A program made the translations under genes and the position numbers. From Streptomyces albireticuli (lineage in GTDB: Bacteria > Actinomycetota > Actinomycetes > Streptomycetales > Streptomycetaceae), in NCBI RefSeq assembly GCF_002192455.1, contig NZ_CP021744.1, forward strand, positions 2,131,001 to 2,195,000: a stretch of 64,000 nt of DNA. The letters run 5' to 3'. The first letter of the stretch is position 1. Every line of letters begins with the position of its first letter. The notes under the pieces were generated by a model, which did not search any database, was not told where the DNA came from, and was given only the letters and a program-made list of their open reading frames with translations. Positions 27,952 to 37,274 of this stretch are shown piece by piece.

Positions 27952-28602
27952 TTGAACGTTTTGTCGGACAACTTTGCGATGTTCCGCGAAGGCTTTCTCG
28001 GCACCGTCGAGCTGACGGCGCTCAGCGCTCTGCTCGCCCTCGTGCTGGGCACCCTGATCGCGGCGTTCCGCGTCTCTCCGGTGCCCGCCCTGCGCGTCTT
28101 CGGCACCGCCTGGGTGACGTTGCTGCGCAACACCCCCCTGGTCCTGCTCTTCCTCGTCGTCACCCTGGGCCTGCCGGCCCTCGGCCTCAAGGGGTGGGAC
28201 TCCTTCTGGCTCGCCGTGATGGCGCTGGGCTGCTACACCTCGGCGTTCGTCTGCGAGGCCATCCGGTCCGGCATCAACACGGTGCCGGTGGGGCAGGCGG
28301 AGGCGGCCCGCTCGATCGGGATGACCTTCAGCCAGACGCTGGGCCAGATAGTCCTGCCCCAGGCGGCCCGGACGGCGATCCCGCCGATCGGCAGCCTGAT
28401 GATCGCGCTGGCCAAGAACACGGCGATCGCCTCGGGCTTCAACGTGACGGAGCTCGGATCGGTGCAGAAGACCCTCAACGCCGACGCCGGCTACAACATC
28501 TACGTGATCTTCGCCTGGATCGCGGTCTGCTACATCATCATCACTTTCGCTATCAGCGGCCTCTTCCGGCTGCTGGAGAACCGGCTGGCGGTGGCCCGAT
28601 GA
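27952..28602 (+). CDS. gluC: Glutamate ABC transporter permease GluC
   Basis: The protein has 216 residues from a TTG at 27952, with GGAGA six bases upstream; no ATG or GTG fits as well. It has about five transmembrane helices of the HisM/GlnP permease type, with the EAA loop EAARSIGMTFSQTLGQIVLPQAARTAIPP. Its stop overlaps the gluD start by four bases (ATGA), so the two permeases are translationally coupled and probably form a heterodimer. The rare TTG start fits with lower permease output than binding protein. Confidence 0.93.
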   Translation: MNVLSDNFAMFREGFLGTVELTALSALLALVLGTLIAAFRVSPVPALRVFGTAWVTLLRNTPLVLLFLVVTLGLPALGLKGWDSFWLAVMALGCYTSAFVCEAIRSGINTVPVGQAEAARSIGMTFSQTLGQIVLPQAARTAIPPIGSLMIALAKNTAIASGFNVTELGSVQKTLNADAGYNIYVIFAWIAVCYIIITFAISGLFRLLENRLAVAR

Positions 28603-29471
28603 GCGCGAGCGTCCTCTACGACGTACCCGGCCCGAAGGCGAAGGTGCGCAACCGGATCTACGGCGGCCTGTCCACCGTCGTCCTCCTCGGCCTGCTGGCC
28701 TTCATCGGCTACAAGCTGGACGCCACCGGCCAGTTCCAGGCCGAACTGTGGGACGACTACGAATACAGCAACACCCACGAGCGGATCCTCGACGGCCTGC
28801 TGACCACGCTCAAGACCTTCGCCATCGCCGCCGTGCTCTCGGTGGCCCTCGGCGCGGTGCTGGCCGCGGCCCGGCTCTCCGACCACCGTCCGGTGCGCTG
28901 GCTGGCGACCACGGTCGTGGAGTTCTTCCGCGCCATGCCGCTGCTCATCATGATCTTCCTGCTGTTCGCGGCGGTGTTCACCTCCGAGCCGATGTGGGCG
29001 CTGGTCATCGGGCTCACGCTGTACAACGGCTCGGTGCAGGCGGAGATCTTCCGGTCCGGCATCAACGCCGTGCCCAAGGGGCAGAGCGAGGCGGCGTACG
29101 CGCTCGGCCTGCGCAAGACGCAGGTGATGACGAGCGTCCTCATCCCGCAGGCCGTGCGCTCGATGCTGCCGTCGATCATCAGCCAGCTCGTGGTGACCCT
29201 GAAGGACACCTCCCTCGGATTCATCATTCTGTACGAGGAGCTGCTGTTCGTCGGTCGCGCTTTCGCCCAGCAGACCGAGCCGGTGAACGGCGTCTACGCC
29301 TTCATCCCGATGGTGATCGTCTTCGGTTCGATCTACATCCTGCTGTGCCTGGCCCTGTCGTCGCTCGCCACCTGGGTCGAACGGCGCACGAAGCGCTCGC
29401 GCAAGGGCGCTCCGCCTGCCATGCCCAAGAACAGCGCCGCCCTCGTCGCGGACGCGGGACAGGGCGGATGA
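28599..29471 (+). CDS. gluD: Glutamate ABC transporter permease GluD
   Basis: The protein has 290 residues. A cytoplasmic N-terminus and a first hydrophobic helix (VVLLGLLAFIGYKL) precede the permease core, which has the EAA loop SEAAYALGLRKTQVMTSVLIPQAVRSMLPS. A basic C-terminal tail (ERRTKRSRKG) follows. It pairs with GluC. It is the last gene of the operon, followed at 29537 by a terminator. Confidence 0.94.
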   Translation: MSASVLYDVPGPKAKVRNRIYGGLSTVVLLGLLAFIGYKLDATGQFQAELWDDYEYSNTHERILDGLLTTLKTFAIAAVLSVALGAVLAAARLSDHRPVRWLATTVVEFFRAMPLLIMIFLLFAAVFTSEPMWALVIGLTLYNGSVQAEIFRSGINAVPKGQSEAAYALGLRKTQVMTSVLIPQAVRSMLPSIISQLVVTLKDTSLGFIILYEELLFVGRAFAQQTEPVNGVYAFIPMVIVFGSIYILLCLALSSLATWVERRTKRSRKGAPPAMPKNSAALVADAGQGG

Positions 29472-29536
29472 CCGGTTCTCTCTCCGGCGCCTCCGGCGCG
29501 CGCGGTGCCCGGACCGGCCGGGCGCCGCGCGCCTGA

Positions 29537-29567
29537 CGCCCCGTCGGCCGGAGCGGCCGACGGGGCG
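29537..29567 (+). terminator. Terminator after gluABCD
   Basis: A perfect 13-bp stem (29537-29549 with 29555-29567) with a 5-nt loop, 65 bp after the gluD stop codon. Confidence 0.88.
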
Positions 29568-29766
29568 CGCCCGCTCCGGCGCACCTCGGACAGGCCCCTG
29601 ATCGCTTGACGCGGGCACCCGCAGTGGGTTGCATACGTTCTGTGATCGAGCACCGTGTTCCCCCCTCCGGCGACCGTACGCCCCACGCGTCGCGTACCGC
29701 GCGTACGCGACGCGGCGCCCGTGGCGGAGCCGTCCGCCGGCCCGGGGCGGCGCAGGGAGCCGTGTC

Positions 29767-31521
29767 GTGGATCCGGTGATCGTCGTCGGGGCCGGCCCGG
29801 TCGGCCTCACGCTCGCGCTCTCCCTCGCCCGGAACGATGTGCCGGTGGTCGTCCTCGACGAGGCCGCCGGGGAGGGCGGGACGCAGGAGCGCCTCGCCCG
29901 GACCGTCGTGCTGCGGCCGGACACCGCCGCCTTGCTGGAGCGGCTGGGGTGCGCCACGGCCGAGGGGGCCCGCTGGACGGGCTGGCGCACCCTGCGCCGC
30001 CGCGCCGAGTCCGCGCGGGTGCCCTTCGCGCGGCCGGCTCCGGCCGAGGAGGACGGAGCCTCGGAGGAGCCCGGCGAAGGCGGCGGGGAACAGGCCGGCG
30101 CCGAGTCGCCGTTGCACCTGCCGCAGCACGTCCTGGTCCGGGAGCTGCGGGCCGGGCTCGCCCTCCACGACAAGGTGCGGATCGTCCCCGGCACCCGCGT
30201 GGACACCCTGCGGCAGGACCCGGCGGGGGTCAGCGTGCACACCCGGGGGGACGAGGGCTCGCACTGGCGGGGCAGCTATCTCGTCGGCTGCGACGGCGCC
30301 CGGTCGACCGTCCGCAAGCTGCTGGGGGCGCGCTTCCCGGGGCGTACGGCCGTCGAGCGGTACGCGGTCGCCGCGCTCCGCGCCGAGCTGCCCTGGCCCG
30401 GCGAGGCCGTGCTGCACCGGTCGCCGCCGCGCGGCCCGGAGGTGACGGCACGTCCACTGCCGGACGGCGTGTGGCGGCTGGACTGGCTGCTGCCGCCGGG
30501 CGGCGATCTGGTCACCCCCGACGCCCTCCTGACGCTGGTGCGCGACTCCCTGACCTCCTGGTGCGGCGAACCGCCGCCGTACGAACTGCTGGACACCGGC
30601 GTGCACGCCGTGCACCACCGGCTCACCCGCCGGATGCGGACGGACCGGGCCTTCCTCGCCGGGGACGCGGCCCATCTGCTCGGGGCGCTCGGCACCCAGG
30701 GCCTGGACGAAGGACTGCGGGACGCCGAGAACCTCTCCTGGAAGCTCACCCTGGCCTGGCACCAGGGCGCCTCGGAGACCCTGCTCGACAGCTACGAGAC
30801 GGAGCGCCGCGGAGCCATAGTGGCCCGGCTGCGGGCCGCCGACCGGGTGCTGCCGGCGGTACGGGGCGAGGGCGGCTGGAGCACGGTGCGGCGCACCCTG
30901 GTGCCGGGCGCCGTGCGCGGCCACGACGAGCTGCTCACGGACGGGCACCTCGGCCGCGGTTCCCTGGGCGCGCCCGGGTTCCACGCCCGCACACCCCTGG
31001 CCCCCGCGGGGCCGCCGACCGGCTCCGTCCCGGTGGGCACAGCGGTCGGCGAGCAGGTCGAGGACGTCCCGGTGACGGCGCCGGACGGGTCGGCGGCGCT
31101 GCTGCGGGAGCGGCTGGGCGGCGCCCTGCTCGTGGTGCTCGTCGCGCCCGGTACGGGCGTGTGGGAGCGGCGGCACTGGCTGGGCGCGGGGCTCATGCCC
31201 CGGCTGGCGGCGGCGGTCGGCGCCCTGCCGATGCCGGCCGAGCTGCTCGTCGCCGAGGGGTATCCGGGCGCGGCGGCCCATACCGTGCTGCTGGTGCGGC
31301 CGGACGGGTATCTGGTGGCCGCCCTGGCCGGGGTGCGGGCGGCGGAGCTGGCCGTGTGCGCGGACGCCGTGCGCGGCGGGGCCCCGGGCGGGCCGTCGGC
31401 GCCGGAGGCCGAGGGCGACGCGGACCGGGGCGCGGAGCCGGGCGCGCGCGCCGACGGCGTGGGCGCCGAGCGCGCGACGGCGTCCGACGAGGCCCCCAGT
31501 GAAGCCACGGCCAACCGTTGA
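29767..31521 (+). CDS. FAD-dependent aromatic-type monooxygenase
   Basis: The protein has 584 residues from the GTG 29767 with AGGGAG upstream; the frame is open 46 codons earlier but over non-coding-like sequence. The dinucleotide-binding motif IVVGAGPVGLTLAL (about 4-17), the DG motif VGCDGARSTVRK and the GD motif FLAGDAAHLLGALGTQGLDEGLRDAENLSWKL identify a class A flavoprotein hydroxylase. A thioredoxin-like C-terminal domain (about 430-540) is of the phenol-hydroxylase type, and a disordered acidic tail follows. An acidic insertion (EEDGASEEPGEGGGEQ) sits near residue 100. The substrate is unknown. The stop overlaps the likely -35 region of the following leader ORF. Confidence 0.88.
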   Translation: MDPVIVVGAGPVGLTLALSLARNDVPVVVLDEAAGEGGTQERLARTVVLRPDTAALLERLGCATAEGARWTGWRTLRRRAESARVPFARPAPAEEDGASEEPGEGGGEQAGAESPLHLPQHVLVRELRAGLALHDKVRIVPGTRVDTLRQDPAGVSVHTRGDEGSHWRGSYLVGCDGARSTVRKLLGARFPGRTAVERYAVAALRAELPWPGEAVLHRSPPRGPEVTARPLPDGVWRLDWLLPPGGDLVTPDALLTLVRDSLTSWCGEPPPYELLDTGVHAVHHRLTRRMRTDRAFLAGDAAHLLGALGTQGLDEGLRDAENLSWKLTLAWHQGASETLLDSYETERRGAIVARLRAADRVLPAVRGEGGWSTVRRTLVPGAVRGHDELLTDGHLGRGSLGAPGFHARTPLAPAGPPTGSVPVGTAVGEQVEDVPVTAPDGSAALLRERLGGALLVVLVAPGTGVWERRHWLGAGLMPRLAAAVGALPMPAELLVAEGYPGAAAHTVLLVRPDGYLVAALAGVRAAELAVCADAVRGGAPGGPSAPEAEGDADRGAEPGARADGVGAERATASDEAPSEATANR

Positions 31522-31554
31522 CCCGCTCCTGACCGTCGTGGTGGACTACTCACT

Positions 31555-31641
31555 GTGACTGACAGCGGCGTGCGCTTCTGGCGGAGGGTCCATCTCGACC
31601 TCGTCCGCTACGCGGGCTGTGTCTGTCGTCCGTCCTGCTGA
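31555..31641 (+). CDS. Cys-rich leader peptide ahead of cysteine dioxygenase
   Basis: A 28-codon ORF from GTG 31555 to TGA 31641. The peptide contains RRVHLDLVRYAG, and three of its last seven residues are Cys (CVCRPSC). This basic His-x-Asp-Leu core with a Cys-rich end is the pattern of actinobacterial leader peptides thought to sense cysteine supply (Ms5788A-like). A TTGACC element at 31518-31523 and a poor -10 region would place the transcript start at or near the GTG, so it may be leaderless. It ends 70 bp before the cysteine dioxygenase start. Slow translation at the Cys codons could change access to the downstream ribosome site. Confidence 0.75.
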   Translation: MTDSGVRFWRRVHLDLVRYAGCVCRPSC

Positions 31642-31711
31642 TCCGCTCCCCCCGCCGCGTGGCCGCGTCGAGTGCCGCGCGCTCCTTCGCGATCACTCAG
31701 GACGGTCCTCC

Positions 31712-32263
31712 GTGTCTCTTCCCGCCCGTACGTCCGCGCCTTCCGGTGCGGTGGCCCCGGCTCTCTCCGGCGCGCCCTCGGCCGCCGACCTCCTCGACTT
31801 CGCCCGCCGGACGGCCGGCGATCCCGCGCTCGTCGCCGCGCTCCCCCTCGATCCCCAGGGCCGGACCTGGGTCCGTCTGGAAGGGCCGGGCGGCAGCGAG
31901 GCGTGGCTGATCGGCTGGCCGCCGGGCAGCGGCACCGGCTGGCACGACCACGGCGGTTCCCATGGGGCCTTCGCCGCGGCGGCGGGGGTGCTGACCGAGC
32001 AGTCGCTCGCCGCGCAGTTGCCCACGGAGGGCTGGCGGACGCTGGAGCTGGTCGACGGCGTCGACCGCGAGCGGCAGCTGTCCGACGGGCGTGGCCGGGC
32101 CTTCGGCCCGCATCATGTGCACCAGGTGCTCAATCCGTCGCCGGACCGGCACGCCGTGTCCGTGCACGCCTATTACCCGCCGCTGCCGATGATGCGGCGG
32201 TACAGCCGCTCGGGCCAGGTGCTGCGGCTGGAGCAGGTCGAGTGGCCGGAGGAGTGGGCATGA
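31712..32263 (+). CDS. Cysteine dioxygenase-family cupin enzyme
   Basis: The protein has 183 residues from the GTG 31712 with GGACGG upstream; the open frame extends back across the leader ORF but starts there lack a ribosome site. The cupin iron ligands fit His78, His80 (WHDHGGSHGAF) and a His of FGPHHVHQV (about residue 137). The enzyme oxidises cysteine to cysteine sulfinate with O2, removing excess cysteine. It overlaps the rhodanese gene by four bases (ATGA). Together with the Cys-rich leader, the unit looks like a cysteine-responsive catabolic operon. Confidence 0.88.
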   Translation: MSLPARTSAPSGAVAPALSGAPSAADLLDFARRTAGDPALVAALPLDPQGRTWVRLEGPGGSEAWLIGWPPGSGTGWHDHGGSHGAFAAAAGVLTEQSLAAQLPTEGWRTLELVDGVDRERQLSDGRGRAFGPHHVHQVLNPSPDRHAVSVHAYYPPLPMMRRYSRSGQVLRLEQVEWPEEWA

Positions 32264-32652
32264 GGGTCGAGGAACTGCTGACGGCCGCCCGGGAGGGGCT
32301 CGACCGCCTCGGTCCGGCGGAGGCCGCCGCCGCGCGGGACGAGGGCGGGCTGCTCGTCGACATCCGCTACGCGGCACTCCGGGAGCGCGACGGGGTCATC
32401 CCCGGGGCCCTGATCGTCGAGCGCAACGAGCTGGAGTGGCGGCTGGACCCGGTGTGCGAGCACCGCGCGCCGGAGGCCACGGGGCACGACCTGCGCGTGG
32501 TCGTGATCTGCAACGAGGGCTACGCCTCCAGCCTCGCCGCCGTCTCCCTGCGCGCGCTGGGCCTGCGCCGTGCGACGGATCTGGTCGGCGGCTTCCAGGC
32601 CTGGCGGGCGGCGGGGCTGCCGGTGGCGGCCCCTGCCCGCCCTCTGCCGTAG
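32260..32652 (+). CDS. Rhodanese-domain sulfurtransferase
   Basis: The protein has 130 residues and is a single rhodanese domain: LLVDIRYAALRERDGVIPGAL, the catalytic loop CNEGYAS with persulfide-forming Cys84, and the C-terminal ATDLVGGFQAWRAAGLP. It moves sulfane sulfur to an acceptor, probably downstream of or parallel to cysteine oxidation. It is translationally coupled to the cysteine dioxygenase gene and converges on recX, with a hairpin in the gap. Confidence 0.9.
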   Translation: MRVEELLTAAREGLDRLGPAEAAAARDEGGLLVDIRYAALRERDGVIPGALIVERNELEWRLDPVCEHRAPEATGHDLRVVVICNEGYASSLAAVSLRALGLRRATDLVGGFQAWRAAGLPVAAPARPLP

Positions 32653-32751
32653 GGGCGACTGCCACCGCCATGGCCTTCGCGCGCCGGGCCGTCCGGACTT
32701 CGCGGCCGGAGCGCGGGACGGAGCCAGGCAGGAGAGGGAGACAGGACTCCC

Positions 32752-32793
32752 GGGCCCGCCGGAGGGCAAGACGGCTCAGTGCCTCCGGGGCCC
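32752..32793. terminator. Terminator between the rhodanese gene and recX
   Basis: Arms 32752-32765 and 32782-32793 pair over 12 of 13 positions with one bulged base and a 16-nt loop. It lies in the 153-bp gap of two convergent genes. Confidence 0.65.
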
Positions 32794-32805
32794 TGGGCCG
32801 TTGGG

Positions 32806-33432
32806 CTAGGCATCCGGCAGATAGTGCTCCAGCAGCTCCGGCTCCTCGCCTTCCTCCTCCAGGGCCCGGCGCACCACCCGGAGGGCGAGGCCCTCGGGGT
32901 ATCCCTTGCGGGCCAGCATTCCGGCGAGGCGGCGGAGCCGCTTCTCCCGGTCCAGCCCGCGGGTCGCCCGCAGCTTGCGGTCGACCAGCTCGCGGGCGGT
33001 GCGCTCCTCCTGCTCGGAGTCGAGCCGGCCGACCGCTTCGTCGATCACCGCGGCGTCCACGCCCTTGGTGCGCAGCTCGCGCGCCAGGGCGCGGCGGGCC
33101 AGGCCCCGGCCGTGGTGCCGGGACTCGACCCACGCGCCGGCGAACGCCGAGTCGTCGATGAGGCCCACGTCCTCGAAGCGGGAGAGGACCTCTTCCGCCA
33201 CCTCGGCCGGGATGTCCCGCTTGGCCAGCGCGTCCGCGAGCTGCTTGCGGGTGCGCGGGGATCCGGTGAGCAGGCGCAGGCAGATCGCCCGCGCCTGCTC
33301 CTCGGGTCGCGGTGGCGCTCCGCCCCCGGCCCTCGACGAGGACGGGGCGTCACCGCGGGTCGGGTCGGCCGGGAGCGGGTCCGGCCGGTCTCCCCCGGCA
33401 CCGGACGGGGGGTATTCCGATCGCCGTGTCAC
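32806..33432 (-). CDS. recX: RecA regulatory protein RecX
   Basis: The protein has 208 residues from the GTG 33432, three bases after the recA stop. A low-complexity N-terminus (about 1-45) is followed by the three-helix RecX repeats: AICLRLLTGSPRTRKQLADALAKRDIP, FAGAWVESRHHGRGLARRALARELRTKGV and KRLRRLAGMLARKGYPEGLALRVV. RecX limits RecA filament growth. The almost touching recA-recX order is conserved in Streptomyces, so SOS induction of recA should carry recX along. Confidence 0.93.
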   Translation of the reverse strand: MTRRSEYPPSGAGGDRPDPLPADPTRGDAPSSSRAGGGAPPRPEEQARAICLRLLTGSPRTRKQLADALAKRDIPAEVAEEVLSRFEDVGLIDDSAFAGAWVESRHHGRGLARRALARELRTKGVDAAVIDEAVGRLDSEQEERTARELVDRKLRATRGLDREKRLRRLAGMLARKGYPEGLALRVVRRALEEEGEEPELLEHYLPDA

Positions 33433-33435
33433 GGA

Positions 33436-34560
<1,125 letters not shown>

Positions 34561-34690
34561 GGGTTCCACCCGGTTTGCTTGAGTCGATCGCTTCACGTCA
34601 ACGACGCTAACGCCTGCCACTGACAATGGCCCCGGGCACCGCCCCAGCCTGTGGATAACTCGCCTCTCAGGAGGCCCGGTAACACCCATG

Positions 34691-34704
34691 AGAATGGATG
34701 TTCG
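34691..34704 (-). promoter_or_regulatory. SOS (Cheo-type) box of the recA promoter
   Basis: Read on the minus strand, the sequence is GAACATCCATTCTC, the element described upstream of recA in other Streptomyces. It keeps the GAAC half and a degenerate GTTC half (ATTC) compared with the perfect lexA box. It lies 131 bp before the recA start. Confidence 0.85.
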
Positions 34705-34713
34705 ATTTCGGTG

Positions 34714-35856
34714 TCAAGCAGGCCGCCCCTGGACACGCGGGTCGTCCGTGACGTCGTAACGCTTCACGTACGCCCCCAGGAACGCCTGGAGTGTCGCGGT
34801 CGCCGGAATGGCGACGAGCGCGCCCACCGCACCGAGCAGCGCGGTGCCGGCGACCACCGAACCGAAGGCCACGGCCGGGTGGATGTCCACGGTCCTGGCG
34901 GTGATCCGGGGCTGGAGCACATAGTTCTCGAACTGCTGGTAGACCACGACGAAGCCGAGCACCCACACCGCGTACCAGGGGTTCACGGTGAAGGCGAGCA
35001 GCATGGGCAGGGCGCCCGCGAGGTAGGTGCCGATGGTCGGGATGAACTGGGAGACGAGCCCGACCCAGATCGCCAGCGCCGGGGCGTAGGGCACACCCAG
35101 GACCTCCAGCAGAACATAGTGCGCGACGCCGGAGATCAGCGCCATCAGCGCGCGCGAGTAGAGGTAACCGCCCGTCTTGGCGACGGCGATCTCCCAGGCC
35201 CGCAGCACCTCCGCCTGCCGGCGGGGCGGCAGCACGGAGCACAGGGCGCGCCGCAGCCGGGGCCCGTCGGCCGCGAAGTAGAACGAGAACAGCACGATCG
35301 TCAGCAGCTGGAACAGCCCGCCGAGGACGGTGGCGGAGACGTCCAGCACCCCGCCGGCGCTGCTCTTCAGGTACTTCTGGAGCCAGTCCGAGTGCAGCAC
35401 GCTCTCCTGGACCTCGACCCGGGAGAGGTGGGTGCGGAACGTCCGGTTGATCCACCTGATCACCGAGTCCAGGTAGGAGGGGAAGTTCTCCACCATGGTG
35501 ATGATCTGATCGGCAAGCATCGAGCCGAGGAGGGTGAAGAACCCCGCCGCGACGACGGTGATGCCGAGGAAGACCAGGCCCGTCGCGAGCCCCCGGCGCA
35601 TCCCGCGCGCGGCCATCCGCGCCACGGCCGGCTCGATGGCCAGGGCCAGGAAGAAGGCGATCAGGATGTTGAGCAGCAGCCCGATGAGCTGGTGGAAGGC
35701 CCACTCCGCCAGCTGGAAGCAGGCGAAGAGAGCGAGCGCCGCGACCATCGCGCGGGGCAGCCAGCGCGGCATGCGGGCATCGGAGTCGGGCGGGGGCGGT
35801 GGGGTGGAGGAGTCCGGAGCCGTGTCGTCTGCTGCCACGGGCTCAGTGTGGACCAT
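34714..35856 (-). CDS. AI-2E-family (TqsA-like) membrane permease
   Basis: The protein has 380 residues with seven or eight hydrophobic helices: a pair at about 34-80, FLGITVVAAGFFTLLGSML, LFQLLTIVLFSFYFAADGP, and the conserved C-terminal block PTIGTYLAGALPMLLAFT...FVVVYQQFENYVLQPRI. This is the AI-2 exporter/PurR-type permease fold. The substrate in actinobacteria is not known; quorum export should not be assumed. The N-terminus is Pro/Asp-rich. It ends 10 bp upstream of the recA SOS element, so recA lies downstream on the same strand. Confidence 0.88.
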   Translation of the reverse strand: MVHTEPVAADDTAPDSSTPPPPPDSDARMPRWLPRAMVAALALFACFQLAEWAFHQLIGLLLNILIAFFLALAIEPAVARMAARGMRRGLATGLVFLGITVVAAGFFTLLGSMLADQIITMVENFPSYLDSVIRWINRTFRTHLSRVEVQESVLHSDWLQKYLKSSAGGVLDVSATVLGGLFQLLTIVLFSFYFAADGPRLRRALCSVLPPRRQAEVLRAWEIAVAKTGGYLYSRALMALISGVAHYVLLEVLGVPYAPALAIWVGLVSQFIPTIGTYLAGALPMLLAFTVNPWYAVWVLGFVVVYQQFENYVLQPRITARTVDIHPAVAFGSVVAGTALLGAVGALVAIPATATLQAFLGAYVKRYDVTDDPRVQGRPA

Positions 35857-35982
35857 CGGGTGGAGCGGGTACGGGAACGTTCCCGTACCCGGCCGGGTAC
35901 GCGCCGGAGGGACCAGCCGACCGGCCCCCGGTTCCGTCCGGGCGGCCCTCCGGACGAGGGGCCGGCCAGGGACGTCAAAGGG

Positions 35983-36177
35983 TCAGCGGCGGTCCTCGGG
36001 GATCTCCAGCGCCCGGCACACACCGCGCCAGACGTCCTTGGCGTTCCAGCCCGCGTCCAGCGCCTCGTGCACGGTCCTCCCGCCGAGCTCGGACATCACA
36101 TGATCGCGCGCGAAGGAGTCGGCGTACGCCGCGCCGAAATAATCCGCCATCCGCTGCCAGAAGACCGTCAACCGCAT
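35983..36177 (-). CDS. DUF3046 small protein
   Basis: The protein has 64 residues: MRLTVFWQRMADYFGAAYADSFARDHVMSEL followed by EALDAGWNAKDVWRGVCRALEIPEDRR. This matches the actinobacterial DUF3046 family, typically found near recA-recX as here. The Trp-rich, compact helical sequence is highly conserved and its function is unknown. It lies 126 bp upstream of the AI-2E permease start and is divergent from the following plus-strand gene (79 bp between starts). Confidence 0.85.
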   Translation of the reverse strand: MRLTVFWQRMADYFGAAYADSFARDHVMSELGGRTVHEALDAGWNAKDVWRGVCRALEIPEDRR

Positions 36178-36256
36178 GCGACCAGTATCCCGCCCCTGAG
36201 AGTGCTGCCCCGCACGAGCCGCTGACCGGCGGCCCTTTCCGTCCTACGGTCGGTGC

Positions 36257-37177
36257 ATGGCCCGATCCGGAGCATCCCCCGCAGCCCGTGCCGAGCAGTT
36301 CGTCTGGCTGACCGCCCGCGCCCTCGAACAGCGGAGATTCGCTTTCCACTTCCTGGACGGCGGACCCGACGCCGTCGAGACGGCCCTGAACGCCTATCTG
36401 GGCGACGACGGTGGGTACGGCTACGCCCTGGAGCCCGATCTGCGCGGCCCGGTCAGCCAGCCGCTGCACACCGCGCACGCGCTCCACGTGCTCGACGAGA
36501 TCGGCCGCTGCGGCGACCGCCGGGTGGAGCGGGTCTGCCGTTATCTGACGTCCGTCTCCACCCCGGACGGCGCCCTGCCCGCGCTGCACCCTTCGCTGCG
36601 CGGCTACCCGGCGGCCCCCTGGCTCCCCGTGGTCGACGACCCGCCGAGCGACCTGCTCGCCACCGGCCCCGTCGTCGGCCTGCTGCACCGCAACGCGGTG
36701 TGGCACGCGTGGCTGTTCCGGGCGACCGACTTCTGCTGGGAAGCCGTCGACGCCCTGGGCGACGGCGCGAAGACTCACCCGTACGAGGTCCAGGCGGCCG
36801 TCGCCTTCCTCGACGGCGCCCCGGACCGGGCCCGCGCGGAGGCGGCCGCGGAGCGGCTGGGCCGGGTGGTGCGGGAACAGCGGCTGGTGGTCCTGGACCC
36901 CGACTGCATCACCGGCCATCCCGTCGCGGAGGGCTACGCGCCGGGCGAACTCCACTTCCCGTACGACTTCGCCCGGCGCCCCGGCTCCCTGGCCCGCCCC
37001 TGGTTCAGCGACGCGGAGCTGGAGCGGTCGCTGGACTTCCTCACCGCCTCGCAGGAGGAGGACGGTGGCTGGCCGATCCGCTGGCGCGCGTGGGCGCCGG
37101 GCACCAGGCTGGAGGGCCGGCCGATGGTGACGATCACCGCGCTGCTGACGCTGCGCGCGTACGGCCGGATCGCCTGA
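36257..37177 (+). CDS. Prenyltransferase/squalene-cyclase-like toroid protein, unknown function
   Basis: The protein has 306 residues. It contains repeats of the alpha-alpha toroid type, each ending in a D-G-G-x-G/W motif: LGDDGGYGYALEPDLRGPVSQ near 50 and SQEEDGGWPIRWRAW near 275. No catalytic DxDD or metal site of true cyclases or prenyltransferases is visible, so it may be a structural relative only. The gene has its own promoter region (divergent from DUF3046) and precedes lhr by 97 bp. I do not recognise a specific function. Confidence 0.75.
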   Translation: MARSGASPAARAEQFVWLTARALEQRRFAFHFLDGGPDAVETALNAYLGDDGGYGYALEPDLRGPVSQPLHTAHALHVLDEIGRCGDRRVERVCRYLTSVSTPDGALPALHPSLRGYPAAPWLPVVDDPPSDLLATGPVVGLLHRNAVWHAWLFRATDFCWEAVDALGDGAKTHPYEVQAAVAFLDGAPDRARAEAAAERLGRVVREQRLVVLDPDCITGHPVAEGYAPGELHFPYDFARRPGSLARPWFSDAELERSLDFLTASQEEDGGWPIRWRAWAPGTRLEGRPMVTITALLTLRAYGRIA

Positions 37178-37274
37178 CCCGCGAAGGCGCGGAGCCCGGC
37201 GGAGAACCCGCCCCGCGCCCTCTCCGACCTGCGGTTCCGGGGCGTTGTCAGTGGTGCGGTGCACGATGGGGTGC

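Noticed and set aside
29629..29766. Upstream extension of the FAD monooxygenase
   Set aside because: The extra codons are Arg/Pro-rich without a ribosome site; the GTG 29767 with AGGGAG places the FAD motif at the expected N-terminus.
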